From Synchiropus splendidus (lineage: Eukaryota > Chordata > Actinopteri > Syngnathiformes > Callionymidae): a stretch of 64,000 bases of DNA. The stretch covers positions 16,586,001-16,650,000 of the forward strand of contig NC_071345.1 in the NCBI RefSeq assembly GCF_027744825.2. Reading direction: 5' to 3'. Shown here piece after piece: positions 1 through 12,701 of the stretch. Under the pieces are notes generated by a model, which made no database searches, had not been told where the DNA came from, and saw nothing but the letters and a program-made list of their open reading frames with translations. The first letter of the stretch is position 1. Every line of letters starts with the position of its first letter. Made by a program: the position numbers and the translations under genes.

Positions 1-3000
1 CGAACAACATGTCAAAGACAAATGAATCAGAGAATGAAATATTTCCATAGTATTTTTTATTGACTTTAACCAGCAATATTAAAAATAAGTTTGAATAAAA
101 CGTAAAATCCAACTGGGGGATTTTTTTTTTTGTTAAATCACCAAATGTAAGAGAAGAAACAACATGACACCATCTTTTTCAACAACAATAACACAATACT
201 GATGATTGTGAATGATACGAAAAAGCTTTTGGTTTCCTTTGATGTGTGGAGCAACCGTCTGAGGCAGAACAACTGTCAGGATTCCAGTGAGAGAATATAG
301 AGCAGAAGTCACCGATGTTATCCTCTTAGTGTCTGACGGACACAGTGCAGAGTAGTTGCACTTATGCTCTCTAACAACCTGCCGTAAAGCCCAGATTGCG
401 ATCACTGATCTATACAGTGGCGGGCCCACTGGGTCATTTCCTGTTAGTGGTTTCACTTGTTGTGCCTTTGAAGCAGCCTTTAATAATAGGACCCAACAGA
501 ACTAATGAAAATGTTCCCTGTCAGATTAAAAGAGAGCTTCAGTCTCAGCCACTGAACCACATTTAGCTCAAAGACACACACGCGCACGTACACACACAGA
601 AGTGGTTTACACAGAGCACACTGTTCTCTATGATGTGCGGATGACTGCTAACCCTCTTAACAACACTGAGAATGCCATCGGTGTCATGTTCCGCACTAAA
701 CCGGGGCGACGGTACAGAGTAAAGGTGACAGGAAACGAAGAGATCAATCCGATGCGTGACACGGTTTTGTTCGCACCCCTTTGTTCTTCCGTTGTCAGCT
801 TTACAACTCGCACTTTAGTGGTGGTCCTGCGCTTAATGAATCCACTTCAGTGCAGTTCCTCGCCATAAGCCTGAAGGTTTAATCTCCCAGTCTGGAGCAG
901 TGATAGTCTGGCCCAGGGGATGACATCTGTGAATCGTTCATTAACTTGTAACCAACAGCAGATGTCTTTGAAAACAACTCACTCCATCTAAGCCCCATTT
1001 AATTCCACAAAACAGTCATTTTTGCTTCGCTTCAGTCGCAGCTCAACCTGAATGCCAACGTCAAGTGAGCCAGCAACCAAACATATGCGCCATTAACTTC
1101 TCAAGGGTACCTGAAGCCCGGTCCGATTCTGAAGGTCCCCCACTAGCTGACCTATTGACCTTGTCACAGAAACGCTTCTCAAGTAATGAATCTTCAGCCG
1201 TTTTCATTAGTGGATGCAAAACAAAAGGCACCTTGTGTGCGGCATCACAAGCACCTTACGCACTTCAGCTGACATAAATTTAGAAAAAACTCTTTGGCAA
1301 CACCAAGCCAAGAGGGCATTTCAACACTTGATCAACGTGTGGAGTTGTGTAACGGCACTGTAACTGAGGCCTCATCATTCTTGTCAACATCATAGGTGAC
1401 TCACATTGACACACGTGAAAAAAATCTGTGGTCGATTCCAATGTATGTGTTGTGACCCGGGAAATATCAGAAGACACTTGTGTCCCACCAACGATCAAGA
1501 AGTTTGAGTTTCAAGCCAGAAATCTTTTGTGTTCACACATGGAAGTGGATGGAATGACTTGCAGTCCGGGTGCAAAAATACAAAAGAGAACTCACACAAA
1601 TGAAAGGAATCCCACCACTGCTCATGGAACCAAAAAAGATAGAATAGAAGTAGATCAACATCAAATCAATGAATGTCGAAACTCCTCCCTTTGGTTCCTT
1701 CTCCCTAGTTCGACTCACTGAATGATTGACTACATTACATTGTAATTATTGAGCGGTCAGCTCCCCCTACATGGACTTTCTTTTATCGTCAATTATAGAG
1801 ATGTTTTTTATTCGCGTCTGTCAGGACAAATTTGAATGGGGACTAAAACAGCACCATTATCCTTACATGGGTACACTACTTTAGATGGCCCAGTCAGCAC
1901 CTTAAGCATGGAAAGAGGTTTAGCACAGACACAACATAAAAACATCCAGTTACCTTTCAAAATAAAACTTGCTCTGTTTGTAACACCGTCACAATTCCCT
2001 GTCTCCAGAAAGAACATCAGAGTAGAGGGTGTTCTTCAACTTGTCCAAAAGACAACTCGACAAAAGCTGATATTTGATGCCTTGAGAGTGAGTATTGACA
2101 TCGAGCACAGTTACAAGTCAGCAGAGAGTAGCAAATTATTGCGTAAGATCGAACTTTTAAAATGCTTGTAAACAGCTTAGTCGGACTACAGGACCTGGAT
2201 AACGTGGTTAATAGCTGGACTAAGCCTGCATGTATCCATGTAGCTCAACTATGACCGGACTGTGTGGCTGAGCTTCAGCTACGCAGCAGAAATAAACAGC
2301 TCCTCAGATTTGAAGATGGTCTAATAGCATGACATACGATCAAGAAGTCGTATGTGAAACTTGATGCGGCAGTGCTCCTCTGTCTGCGGTGAACACACAA
2401 CAAACCTGATATCAGTTGTCATTCGTGAGAATGCTGATCTGCCGTAGATTTCTCTTCAACCACCTTCACTCAGGTTGAAGACGGCATAATTTGTTGGTTG
2501 AAGGAGAACCATTAGCATGGTTGCTTAGTTTGTCACTCCAATAATGTCGGCTCCATGATAGTGACTATGTTGATCTATCACTCCAATGCGCTAATTCTGG
2601 ACCACTCAAGTTAAACTAGCTAATCCCTCAGCACGGCTCCAAACTGAGTACAACATAACAGTCTGAAACGGCTCCTCGCTACCTGTCAACTTTGAGTGTT
2701 CTTCCTCTACTGACTATTGAATCCGGAGCTCATGGCGCCACTTTTCATAATGGAGGTGACATTACTCATGGTCCGGGTTTCTCTCTACTCACTGCATGTA
2801 ACACGGGCAAACATGACGTGAAATCAGACTTAGTTGACATGGGTAGCGCATGGGATAAAATAGATGACAAGGCAAGGCATGATATTTCCATTTCCTCCAT
2901 CATGGCACATCAGCTCTCACTTTGCTGGTACGTGAGGCTGAGTGGCATAAGTGTGAGAAGCAGGCAGAAAAAAAGATCTTTCGTGACTCACGGTCAAAGC

Positions 3001-3897
3001 ACTTAAGAGTAATGCTTTTTCAGCTTAAATGCTTAAGTTACTTTTACAAGAGTTTATACAGCGCTGCGCTTCACAGTCTACGGGTGATTAACATCGCATG
3101 CACCGGCTGCTCTATTAATGAGGAACTGCAGTTTGATGTTGCGAGAAAGTTGTCTTTTTTGTCCTTCAGCGGTGATGAGGTAGATTCTGTTGTTACATGA
3201 GAATAAGAGGCACTTTAAAAAAGACCAACTCGGTTGTTAGGAGCGTTTGAGGAGCTGCAAATTCATGGGAAACTTCGGTGGAAACAATTCACACATGATT
3301 AATATTAACTCACATTTTCTTTCCTGGTTTTGGTGCTTTGGAATTATTAAAATCGTGAATATTTATTAAAAAAAAATGTTTTTTCGCTGTTCAGTCTCAT
3401 TAAGTGCAACACAAAATCTAGTGCCATGCAACAGGTTTAGGCAAGTGGGTCAGCGTGAAAATTAAAACATATGTTTGGTGACGTGGAAACAGACACTTCA
3501 TCCAGGATAAAGTAGACTTTTTTAAAACCAGCCAGTGCAGAAGTCCTCTTTTTTATAAACAGTGTATAAACGGGTTTTCAGATGTTTTTGTGTTTGTGAG
3601 GTCCTGTTCCTATTTATGTTGATTCATTGAATTCATTTAGAAGATTGTGTGCTGCAAACTGTCTGAAATTGAACTGAAATTAATATGCAAAATGATGCAT
3701 TTGCTGTTTAATAGCCATATTACAACTAAACACAAATTACAGCAGTTCCTTAAACCAAAGAAAACATTATTTTCAAATCAGAATTGTCAATAACTTTAAG
3801 AAGTGCTCACTGACCCTGTTACTGTTAACTCAAGCAATGGAACCTATGTACTTTTTCAAGTCTTTCTTACTTTAATAATCTTGTTTTGAGATAGAAA

Positions 3898-3898
<1 letters not shown>

Positions 3899-3973
<75 letters not shown>
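3899..3973. repeat. (TAA)n followed by (TTA)n, palindromic microsatellite
   Basis: About 11 TAA units are followed directly by about 14 TTA units. The second half is the reverse complement of the first, so the 75-bp tract can fold into one long AT hairpin. It produces a spurious poly-Asn/poly-Tyr open frame on the minus strand. Confidence 0.97.
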
Positions 3974-3974
<1 letters not shown>

Positions 3975-4249
3975 ACTTGAAAACCTGAAAAGTTCTGGAA
4001 ATATTGATGAGACACATAGAAAAAAACCCCGCTAAAAATAATGAAATAAAACAGTGTTTGTTCCTCATTGTTTCAGAGTTGCTACAGAAGATTGACAGAG
4101 GCTGCCACCTCAGGAACTTTGATATTCCGACGTGCTCTCGCTGTGATTCCGACGTCATTGGAGACCACCAGCCAAAACTATGGTTGAAAATGACATTGTG
4201 AGTTGAAATGCACCAGTTTCACAACTAAGGCGTCACATGTCGATTATCG

Positions 4250-4312
4250 TCAAGTGGACTTTTGGATACAACAGTGATGCAGAAGTCAGCCTTCCGTGTG
4301 ACCCAGGGATCA
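4250..4312 (+). repeat. Dispersed short repeat, copy 1
   Basis: It contains GGACTTTTGGATACAACAG followed by a GTGATGCAGAAGTCAGCCTT core. A matching stretch occurs at 11122-11175, and shorter matches at 20055-20095 and, inverted, at 28700-28735. The source element is not identified. Confidence 0.5.
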
Positions 4313-5228
4313 GGACTGTGGCGATCTGGAGCGCCATCACTACATGCTGTTGGATGCCTACGAGCATGTATGGCACCTCACCCGGCCATCACCGGCACTC
4401 GCGGTGCCGACAAATATGTGCCGTGAAAGCTCATGATCTTATGAGGTACTGTACAAAGTTTCATACATATATACATTTTCAGTTCACCACCGTCATTGCT
4501 GTTCCAGGCTTCTTCTTTACCTTCCTTGTACTTGAAAAGAATCAATAAGCTCAAGTGGACGCGAGACAGACATCGAGCCTCAATAGATTCCTTCTGAAAG
4601 TAATATGAGTGATTTCAAGTTGTCAAACAGGAGCCCAAAGACTGTGGTCTGCGTCTACTGGACTGATATATTTGAGATGTCGCTTGATTCGTCCGCTACT
4701 GTGCCTCCACAAGCAGTCAGGGAGACTTTTCTTCCTCCACGTTCTGGGAAAAAGATGAAAGCCACTCTGTAAAACAGATATGGATCTGCAGACTTGAAGT
4801 ATTAAGATGCAAAAAAAAAGGCATTGCATCACATGAGGAGGTGATGGATGGCGTGTGCGTGATGAAAGAAAGAAAGAGTGCCACAGCCAAAAACATGTTC
4901 GGGCATCACAGTCTGATGTCGGAGATGAATGAACCTCCAGTGACATGTGTTGGTTTGTTACCAGTCGTGAGGATACGTCATAGTGAATTACCAGGCCTTT
5001 ACAGCGCTGTCATGGCGTTGAGGCCCAATTGAGCGTGACCAATCCTTTGGCTGGCGCTGGAACTTGTGTCATGCAGTGCGACGTGATGGATTTCACAAAT
5101 GTTTTGGAACTCGTATAATTGCACACTGAAGTGAGACAAGGAAACAGCAGTTGGGGAGTTTAGCCACATATATATTATAGCCACAGACAATAATGAAAGA
5201 TTCCATCATACAGTCACATGAAATGTAT

Positions 5229-5326
5229 TTTAATAAAACACAATGTACACATATGCAGTCCTATGACCTTACTGTTGCTGGAGTCTACTTATAAAACCTA
5301 GAATATATATGAAAGCAGAGTTTATT
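5229..5326 (-). promoter_or_regulatory. Candidate distal polyadenylation signals
   Basis: On the minus strand AATAAA occurs at 5326-5321 and ATTAAA at 5234-5229; the second sits in TTTTATTAAAATACATT. Both are placed to end the rspo2 transcript about 1.25-1.35 kb after the stop codon. Such hexamers are common by chance in AT-rich DNA. Confidence 0.3.
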
Positions 5327-5392
5327 TGTATTCTTCGTTGAAAGGGTGAACTCAGTAGATAAGGTCAAACGAATGCAATACAACATTGCGTG

Positions 5393-5419
5393 ACACACAC
5401 ACACGCACGCACACACACA
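5393..5419. repeat. (CA)n microsatellite
   Basis: A short CA repeat interrupted by two CG steps (ACACGCACGCACAC), inside the probable 3' UTR. Confidence 0.9.
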
Positions 5420-5558
5420 AAGCTTTTTTTCAGGTGTTAAAAATATGCAAAATATGTTTATAATATCCTCAACAAATATTTAAGCATATAGGAGTACAGA
5501 GGCATAAATCTCTCATGGAACCAAAAATAGTACAAAATAGAATTAATAAATAAATCAA

Positions 5559-5604
5559 ATATATATATATTTAGATATATATATATATATTTATATAGCA
5601 TATA
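5559..5604. repeat. (AT)n-rich low-complexity tract
   Basis: Alternating AT broken by TTTAG and TTTATA, within the probable 3' UTR. Confidence 0.9.
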
Positions 5605-5792
5605 AATGAAGAAGCTATGTGGCGGCTATGTTTAATATTTGTTTTTGCTCCTTTTTAATCTGCAGCTCGGTATTACAGCTTCTAAAACATTTCGAACGTA
5701 AACAGGTCAATACTGAAAATACAGTAAGAAGCTGTCGTAATTCAACTATGAACACTCTTTCGCCATGCTAGTTGAACAACTAAAATTATTCT

Positions 5793-5798
5793 TTTATT
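5793..5798 (-). promoter_or_regulatory. Candidate proximal polyadenylation signal
   Basis: AATAAA on the minus strand about 770 nt past the rspo2 stop. If used, it would give a shorter 3' UTR lacking the (CA)n and (AT)n stretches. No downstream element was tested. Confidence 0.25.
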
Positions 5799-6568
5799 AT
5801 CCACACTATACAGTTAGAGCGGTAAGCGGTCTGAACGTAAACAGTTTGTGCTGAGAATAAAATACTTTGCAACTAGGCATGGTAGTTTCTTTAATATTAA
5901 CTCTCCAAAATGTACAGAACATAAAGGCCACACATTGGGAACACCGTCTCGACTTCGGGAGGAAAAGGCGCGGGTTTGTTTTACACATAAATAGAGCAAA
6001 GTCTCTTTCAGCTGAGATGCCTTTTTTTTCTTGTGTCCATCAGCATCATTCGCTTCAATCTTCTTCCATCCTCCCTTGTTTCCTCTCCTCCGTCATCTGC
6101 CTCCCCCACTTTCCCGCTCACCGTGCCAAACTCCTCACTAAATCTCCAGGCAACTTCCTTCTATCTGGCTCTCCCGCCCCCACGCTCTGGGCTCGCCCCT
6201 CTATCTTCCATCACCCTGGACGGTTAATGACATTGCTAATGACGGGAAATGAGTTCAGTAATGTCAACTGTAAAGGTCCACGAGGCAATGCGGGGGTGGG
6301 GGGAGCGGGAGTAGAGTCACCTGGACGCGTTGGGAGAGAAGCAGCGGGAGGCATGAAGTATGTGTTTAGTAGATCGGTACCGATGTCATACATAGAACTC
6401 TTGCGGTGGATGGTGAGTCATGGCCTTGGGAGTGCCGGGGTTGGTTGGGGGGCACACTGGGAGGCAGGAGAGGTTGTGGGGTTCGTGAGAGTCGTTGGTC
6501 AGAGTATGAGTGTAGCAGCAGCTAGCAGCTTCGCGTTGCTCCTTTGTTGGTGGGGTTGACTTCAGTCC

Positions 6569-6684
6569 TCATTGGCTGGGCCGCGCCGAGGCCAAGTGGT
6601 CGCTGTGCTGGTTCTGGGCCCGAAACCGCAGCCTCTGCTTGTTCTTCTTCTTTGGTTCTTTGGTTCGGTGTTTCCCTGAGCCTC
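6569..6684 (-). CDS. rspo2: R-spondin 2, last coding exon: basic C-terminal tail and stop
   Basis: The last exon completes a split glycine codon and encodes 37 residues plus TGA: a lysine/arginine-rich stretch (KHRTKEPKKKNKQRLRFR), then a tail ending ASARPSQ. The acceptor is TCTCTTCCAG|GA, phase 1, which fits the TSR exon donor 30.4 kb away. R-spondins end in such a basic region, which binds heparin and keeps the ligand at the cell surface. The RAQNQHS stretch aligns with the RAQEQHS stretch of mammalian RSPO2, and the joined protein ends at the expected length. This is the least conserved exon, so identification rests on phase, charge, length and that short match. The reading frame continues upstream of the acceptor into the intron only by chance. 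Confidence 0.93.
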
Positions 6685-8069
6685 CTGGAAGAGAAATCAT
6701 TTCATCAATGTTGATCAATTCGACAACTCTTTTTAATAACCCATAATCAAACTGTAATGAATGCAGCGGTAGTCGGCGTATCACAGGCTTTTTGAAGGTT
6801 GATCGATGGCTTCCGATGGGAGAGGATGGACAGCGATACGGGACTTTATAAAATGATCAATGAAATTATACGGCCAGTCGGACAGTTAGCCCTCATAACC
6901 ACGTTGACCTGAACTCGCTGTAAAAAGATTTTTGGCAACCCGGTTGCCATTTTGAGCTCTGTGCTCGCTGTTAAAGCAGTGTACTTATAAAACACTTAAG
7001 TATTGATCCACTGCAGCCAGTTTAATTTAACATGTCAGGCAGTTATAACTCAAGAAAAAGCACGTGACGTAGAACTAAATAACAGTCGTTAGAATGTCTA
7101 AGATGCGTTTTCCATTCATGAATGAAGTGGACGTAAAGGTGTTGAGGGCTGCCAGGGAAGGTATGTGATAATTCTTCAACTTTTTTTTAATTCCTTTTTT
7201 TATACAAATCCATTGTGCTTAGCAACACAGCACAACAGATGAATAAGCGAGTGTCGTGGGACCAAACCGGAGCAAGTCACAGGACTGGTCTAGGCCATCA
7301 GCACTTTTACACACCACTGTTACCTCCTAACAATTGAGCGAACGATGAATAGACTACAATCTCAAGAATTGTATTATTTCAATCACATCGATACCAACCC
7401 ACTTGTATACTTGCGTGCATATTTTCAAGTACAAATCCTTTCTGTATTCCAGATAGTTGCTCATAAAATGTGCAAAAATGAAATGTATCACACATAATCT
7501 TGAGAGAGGACACTACAGTGCTGGACTTCTCGCAACAAGGGCACTTGACTATGCGAACTTCATTTAGAAGAAGAATTCAGTCAGAATGTCAGAAGTGCTC
7601 CTCTTGAAATACAAGACGCTTGTGCTCACTCTGACACTATCAATGGAGAAACAGGCAGAAGAGAACTGAAGCAAGCTACTTGGTTTATCCTTCAGCGATT
7701 ATTATTTTTTTAATCTGTCAGAGACCAGAGCTGAGAAAAGACCCCACATGATAAAAGGAAGCAGGAATACTGCGAAAACACAACACGTAACACGGACATT
7801 TTTTTTTTAAATGGAAAAATCCCCAAACTAAATAACATTGGAACACAACGCTCAGAACTAAAGTCACGGTCACACATACCACTGGGACACTTGAATTAAT
7901 GGAAACTAAAACTTTCCCTTTTGCTTCCTTCTGATGTCAGACCACGTCACAGTTCCAGTCAGAAGTGTTCTCCCACACACGCAAGTGTTTGATCAGAAAT
8001 ATTGAACAGATTTAGCATTTCCGATTATCAACTGCTTTCATCCGTTTAGTATCCTATGTCAGGAGTGGA

Positions 8070-8105
8070 CAGCGGCTCTCAACTGGTGCAGCCCCGGGGC
8101 CTGTG
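8070..8105 (+). mobile_element. Possible hAT-type transposon terminus (remnant)
   Basis: CAGCGGCTCTCAACTGG followed by a GGGGCC-rich stretch resembles the ends of hAT (Charlie-like) elements, which often begin CAGNGGTTCTCAA. I found no matching opposite end nearby, so this would be a truncated or solo end. Confidence 0.3.
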
Positions 8106-10684
8106 GCGGCTAGTGAAAACAATTCTCAGGGGACACTGAGCCAGAATCATATTTACAACATCTCAATACATTTATTACATAATTTAATAAAAACAACAGC
8201 TTAAAAGGTGCTTATTCATCCTTGTACAGTTTTATAATACTCGGAATTCATGTTGTAATGAGTGTTTGGAGCTATAAAATCTCCAGCTATAAATTAATGT
8301 CAGGTAAAACCATTCAAATAGCAGTTCTCCTTATATTAGAAAATTATTATAGTAATTATAATAAAAGTTTTTTTTTTTTCTTTTCTTTTTTTGTTCAAAA
8401 GACCTAAAATAAATTTTAAAAAATGTTGTGAATAGTGTGTGAACATTAAACATATTGGTTTCAGAAAACTGGGTTCACAGTAAAGTACTCTACACATTAC
8501 TCACCGTGTCAACAAAGATATCTATATGATCAACATTTTATTTAATAATTTATTTATTTTAGTTTCATCTCCAACTCCCGCGACTCGACCTGTCAGTCAG
8601 CCACACTTGACATCCCGGCAGTGTCGGCAGACTCTTGACAGACGCTTTGACAAGAGTCAATGGTAAAGATTTCTTTGTCCTGAGGAGGAAATACATCAAT
8701 GATGCCACACACTGATGGACTTTTTGTTTGTATAATACTTATGTTGCTCTTCTAAAAGCATGGACCTATTGTTCAGAATATTATTATGGCTTTTGAACTT
8801 CTTATTTATTTAGTAATTCTCTAATGCCTTCAACATTTTCTGGCAAGCAGTGGGGCGCCGCCTTGGCGCCCTCTATAGACCAACCAAAATCATGTCAGAA
8901 TTAATTTGTAGCACGAACCATATGTTCATGTTTACACACACACGTAATTTTCTTTCTTTTTTTTTTTTTTTTAAATACAGTTTATAGGCGGAGGACGGGG
9001 GAAACCTATACCCTATTTCCTCAACTCTGCCACGAACTGAGGCTGTTTACATAAAGAGGTCAGTCATATATGAAAAGAATCACATATCACATTGTGGCTT
9101 TCCTCACCATCTAGTCTGCACCCCAGGTTTGTGAAGAGAAGAAGTCTGTCCGCGCAGATACATAGAAGAAGTTGCATAACCTTCTTTCCAATCTGCTCCC
9201 CGAGCCCAAGGTTAATGCGTCCCAGGTTCCACTGGGTGGGCAAGGCATGTCGGGAACTGACTTCCTGCTCTCATGGAAGCTTGTGTGGTGTAGGTTCTGC
9301 ACCCACAACTCTCTGTGACAGAGAAAACTCTGGCTACCGAACCGCAAGGCAGCAATCTGGCTGCCAAGGCCACAAATAAGATAACGAGGTGTGTGTGTGA
9401 GACGTGTGTGAAGGGGAGTAAGTGTGAGGGAATTTAAGGGGAAAGAAAATCTAATGGGGGAAAAAGTGGAGTAAAGCTTGGATGATGGAGACGCTATCTG
9501 GATCCCGAGCCAGTGCACTGAGAGACAGGCCGCAAAAAATCTCCCGAGAAAATATATCAACCGTCTTCTCCGTCTGAACGCTGCACTTGTTAGGTGTCTT
9601 CGGATGGAGCTCTTTCTCTCAAGAAAAGTCCGGAACAGTGTGTGAAATGGCCTTCCTTGGCATTTGGCCTTTTAAGCACCTTTAAAACACATGCGGAGAA
9701 AATTCTCAGGGCCAAGCCGTGAGGCCGAATCAAAAATATTCACCCGTTTAAGCCGACACGCATGAGGAGGCAAGATATTGCTCGGCTAATAGGGTCCCCC
9801 AATGAGTAATACAGATGCATGCAAACATCAAACCATCGCGGAGCTATTTCCTGCAATTCATCTAATCGGGTTATTTTTGAGTCACATCGCCAATCTGAAG
9901 CAATAAAGCTCCTCACACACAGCCCCCGGTTACAAATCACCCTGTGAAAGCGACTTAGGCATCGTTTCCATCAAGAATCTCATGCCCTTCCATTCGAGAA
10001 TGTGGCCAGAAGACTTTGTACACTTGCTTATCTGATGGCTCTTCGGATACGCTGCTTGACCTACAGCACGATTGCGCTCGCCGCAGAAAATCTGGAGCGC
10101 AGAGACATTTGGCCTCAAGGTGTGTTTTCCTAATGGCTATTTGAAGGGGTAATTTTTATTCAAAACAGTGTTGCTAGGTGCCTGATAAACAGGGCTTTTA
10201 CAGCGATCAACGCAATATGAACTACATCTGAGGGCAATAAAGAAAGCCGAGCTAAACTTCTTCAGTAAAACATGGAGCCCTTGTGGGCCATTCCTTGGAT
10301 GCAAGGCCTGCAGAAAGAAAAAAAAAACAAAAAAAACATGCACAATTCACAGCAATTGCGTGAAAGGCTGCTTCTGAACTGGGCAGCTGTGAGTAAAGTT
10401 TTACATGCTCTGACGCTGTATTGGCTGCACCTGGACGCAGGACCGACATGCTAAAAGTGAGCCACACAAATGAGGTACAAATGAATGGCTTCTAAAACTC
10501 AGTTTGCACATTTTTGTTTTCCTTTCTGGAAATGTTTAAATGCAACACTGTGAAGCCGTCCGAGAAAATGACTGTTTTCAATTTGCCAGAACTCTTTAGT
10601 CCAAGTCCACCTGTTGTTCCCCGTAACCATGGAGCAACAAAGATGCAATTTTTAAAGCCAGACGTTTGTCTGAGAGCAATGTTT

Positions 10685-10775
10685 TTTCAATGGAAACCAG
10701 GCCAATGTATGGCCCAGGGGTCACACATGGCCGTTTGAGTGTATTTTTGCGGCCCACATGAGGCCACAGTGAAAC
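10685..10775. mobile_element. Diverged GGCCC-rich interspersed repeat
   Basis: TATGGCCCAGGGGTCACACA and GCGGCCCACATGAGGCCACA resemble diverged ends of hAT-like short elements with repeated GGCCC blocks. Borders and family are uncertain. Confidence 0.3.
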
Positions 10776-11121
10776 TATTAACTACATACTGATCATGTAG
10801 AAACGTTTCTGAGAACTTTCATTTTCTAGTTTTGCAAATTCAATGACAAATATTAATTGTTAAAAAAATGTTTCCCCTGTTTTCTTTTGTCCTTTTTTGA
10901 CAGTATTTCTTGTCCCTCAGAATGAATCCATACGAAAAAAAGTACCTTATATCGTTTTTGCCTTATTTTTAAGTAATTTGTCAATATTTCTTTTATGATT
11001 TACATTCCATAAAGTAATACAAAATTATATACATATACATTCAAACACTTTGAGGCAACCTTTAGAACGTTGCAAACATAGCAAAATCCGACTCATCACA
11101 TTCTCACTAAGGCCGAACATT

Positions 11122-11175
11122 GTCAAGAGGACTTTTGCGGTACAGCGTGACACAGAAGTCAACCTTGCACGTTGC
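11122..11175 (+). repeat. Dispersed short repeat, copy 2
   Basis: GGACTTTTGCGGTACAGCG followed by TGACACAGAAGTCAACCTT matches copy 1 at 4250-4312 over about 40 bases with few changes and in the same orientation. Confidence 0.5.
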
Positions 11176-12682
11176 ATGTCAACAGGTTAGACCTTCAATT
11201 GAGTCAAGGGTTTCCTCTCTTGTGGTATTTGGAGATGCCGTAAGGCAGCGCTTCCCCGAATGTCCAAAATGGTACAAAGGTCAGTTAAGAGAAGTCAGGT
11301 AGAGGTTAAACAAGGAGACAGCAATACGCTCTTGGAATATCACTACAAAAGTGAAGGCTCATGGTCACATAAGGTGCTATATATACCAAGTAGCGTCACT
11401 AATATGGTCATAATGTTGACTTACAACTGTCATTCCAAGCATCCTCATACCAAGTAAAAGAAAATGCAGTGGGTTGGCAAACTTTTGACTCAATAGAAAG
11501 TCTACCGTGTCAACACAGGATACACAAGTCCACTTGACGATAGTCAATATGTTTTGTCTTAGATGTGAGAATGTTTTATACCACTTGTTGATGTATTTTC
11601 TCGTGTCCCGTAATGGCTTTACGGGCCCCTCACAGTCACAGAATTCAATGCCCACCATCAGAAATTGTAACTGTAAAGTTCTCTTACGGCTTGTTCCGAG
11701 GTTGCAATCGCAGGTGAGTTGAGGGATGAGGAGAGAGGTGGTTTCGGCCAACTTCAGTGTGCTAACAAATGCTACAGCTTCACAGACAGATAACATGCAG
11801 AAGAAAACTTGAAGCACAAAGGCAATAATGTTCCTCCAACCACTTTCCTTCAGCCATGACTAATTACGCAAACCCTTTGCTTTTGATAATCTTTGTCAGG
11901 AAAAGAACATTTAATCCATTTTGAATTTCAGAGGAAATAAGTCCCTCACAGCAGCACTCTTTTGCCAGTTCTGTCTGGTTCACTCTCACAAAGGGGGAAC
12001 AGAACGACCGGTGATGACTGAGAAAACAAAACTGCAAACTAGCATCCAGGAATTACAAAAAAAAAAAATGTAATCTTGGCCATATTGGATGCTTGGTGCT
12101 CTGTTCTGGAAAGTGGGATGGCACAAATCTTTTTCAGGTCTATATCACAGGTCATGTGATACGAATGGAAACATATTTAAACACTGCGATAATGAACGTT
12201 ACAAAGTCAAAATTGCATTTGATAATCCTTAACCATTTCACACAATTGCTGTGAATGCGTAGAATCTGAAGCAAGAAGAGAACTAACATTGAAATAATGA
12301 TAAAATGAAAAATGTTAAAGTTGTTTGGGCAATTTTGACACGTCCAATTACAGAATCTGAAGTAGCGTTCAACGGAATCAGGAGGAAACTGCAAACAAAA
12401 GGCCATTTTTTCCTGCATCTGGCTGCTCAGTTTTGAAATGGCAGCCGCTCAAATGATGCACCACAATTATAGCTCATGCTCTCTGCTTTGTTATGCTTGT
12501 TTCCAGTTAAGTTAAAAGACCTTAAATAAAATTCTGAGCATGTTGTGTCGTATATCACTCTTCCGCACGGCAGCTCTGTCACATGTGCGTTTATCTTCCA
12601 TTGACGGCGCACAGCTGTCAAGGCTGCGTTCAAATTATCATTAGCTATTTGCAAGACATTCAAAACATGTTTTCTTAAAAGG

Positions 12683-12701
12683 AAAAAAAAAAAAAAAAAA
12701 A
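12683..12701. repeat. A19 homopolymer
   Basis: Nineteen A in a row. No retroposed gene or SINE body is recognisable on its 5' side. Confidence 0.9.

Larger units (their letters stand above)
1..5214. other. Intergenic sequence downstream of rspo2
   Basis: No open frame here exceeds about 110 codons, and none shows a recognisable domain or splice-linked continuation. The block holds the (TAA)n/(TTA)n palindromic microsatellite at 3899-3973 and one copy of a dispersed short repeat near 4250-4312. The sequence from about 2170 to 3200 has the composition of decayed mobile DNA, but I could not assign it to a family. A minus-strand AATAAA lies near position 55-62 with no gene to attach it to. Confidence 0.6.
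5215..6568 (-). other. rspo2: Probable 3' UTR of rspo2
   Basis: The sequence just downstream of the stop codon has no supported coding region on either strand. Read on the minus strand it starts GC-rich and purine-rich (about 6050-6560), then becomes AT-rich with (CA)n and (AT)n stretches, as many vertebrate 3' UTRs do. Poly(A) signal candidates lie at 5793-5798, 5321-5326 and 5229-5234. The last would give a UTR of about 1.35 kb. The end point is inferred; transcript data would fix it. A long plus-strand open frame over 5867-6559 is judged spurious. Confidence 0.5.

Noticed and set aside
133..456. 107-codon minus-strand open frame near a minus-strand AATAAA at the window start
   Set aside because: No domain or family recognised. 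An exon of a neighbouring gene cut by the window edge cannot be excluded but is not supported.
3856..4158. Open frame with poly-Asn and poly-Tyr
   Set aside because: Simple translation of the (TAA)n(TTA)n microsatellite.
5867..6559. 230-codon plus-strand open frame antisense to the rspo2 3' UTR
   Set aside because: No recognisable domain, low-complexity Gly/Val-rich end, and it mirrors a GC-rich UTR on the gene strand. Length alone is not evidence in such composition.
11377..11817. 146-codon minus-strand open frame
   Set aside because: No domain, no splice-linked partner and no similarity I can recognise; within chance for 64 kb of AT-rich intron.
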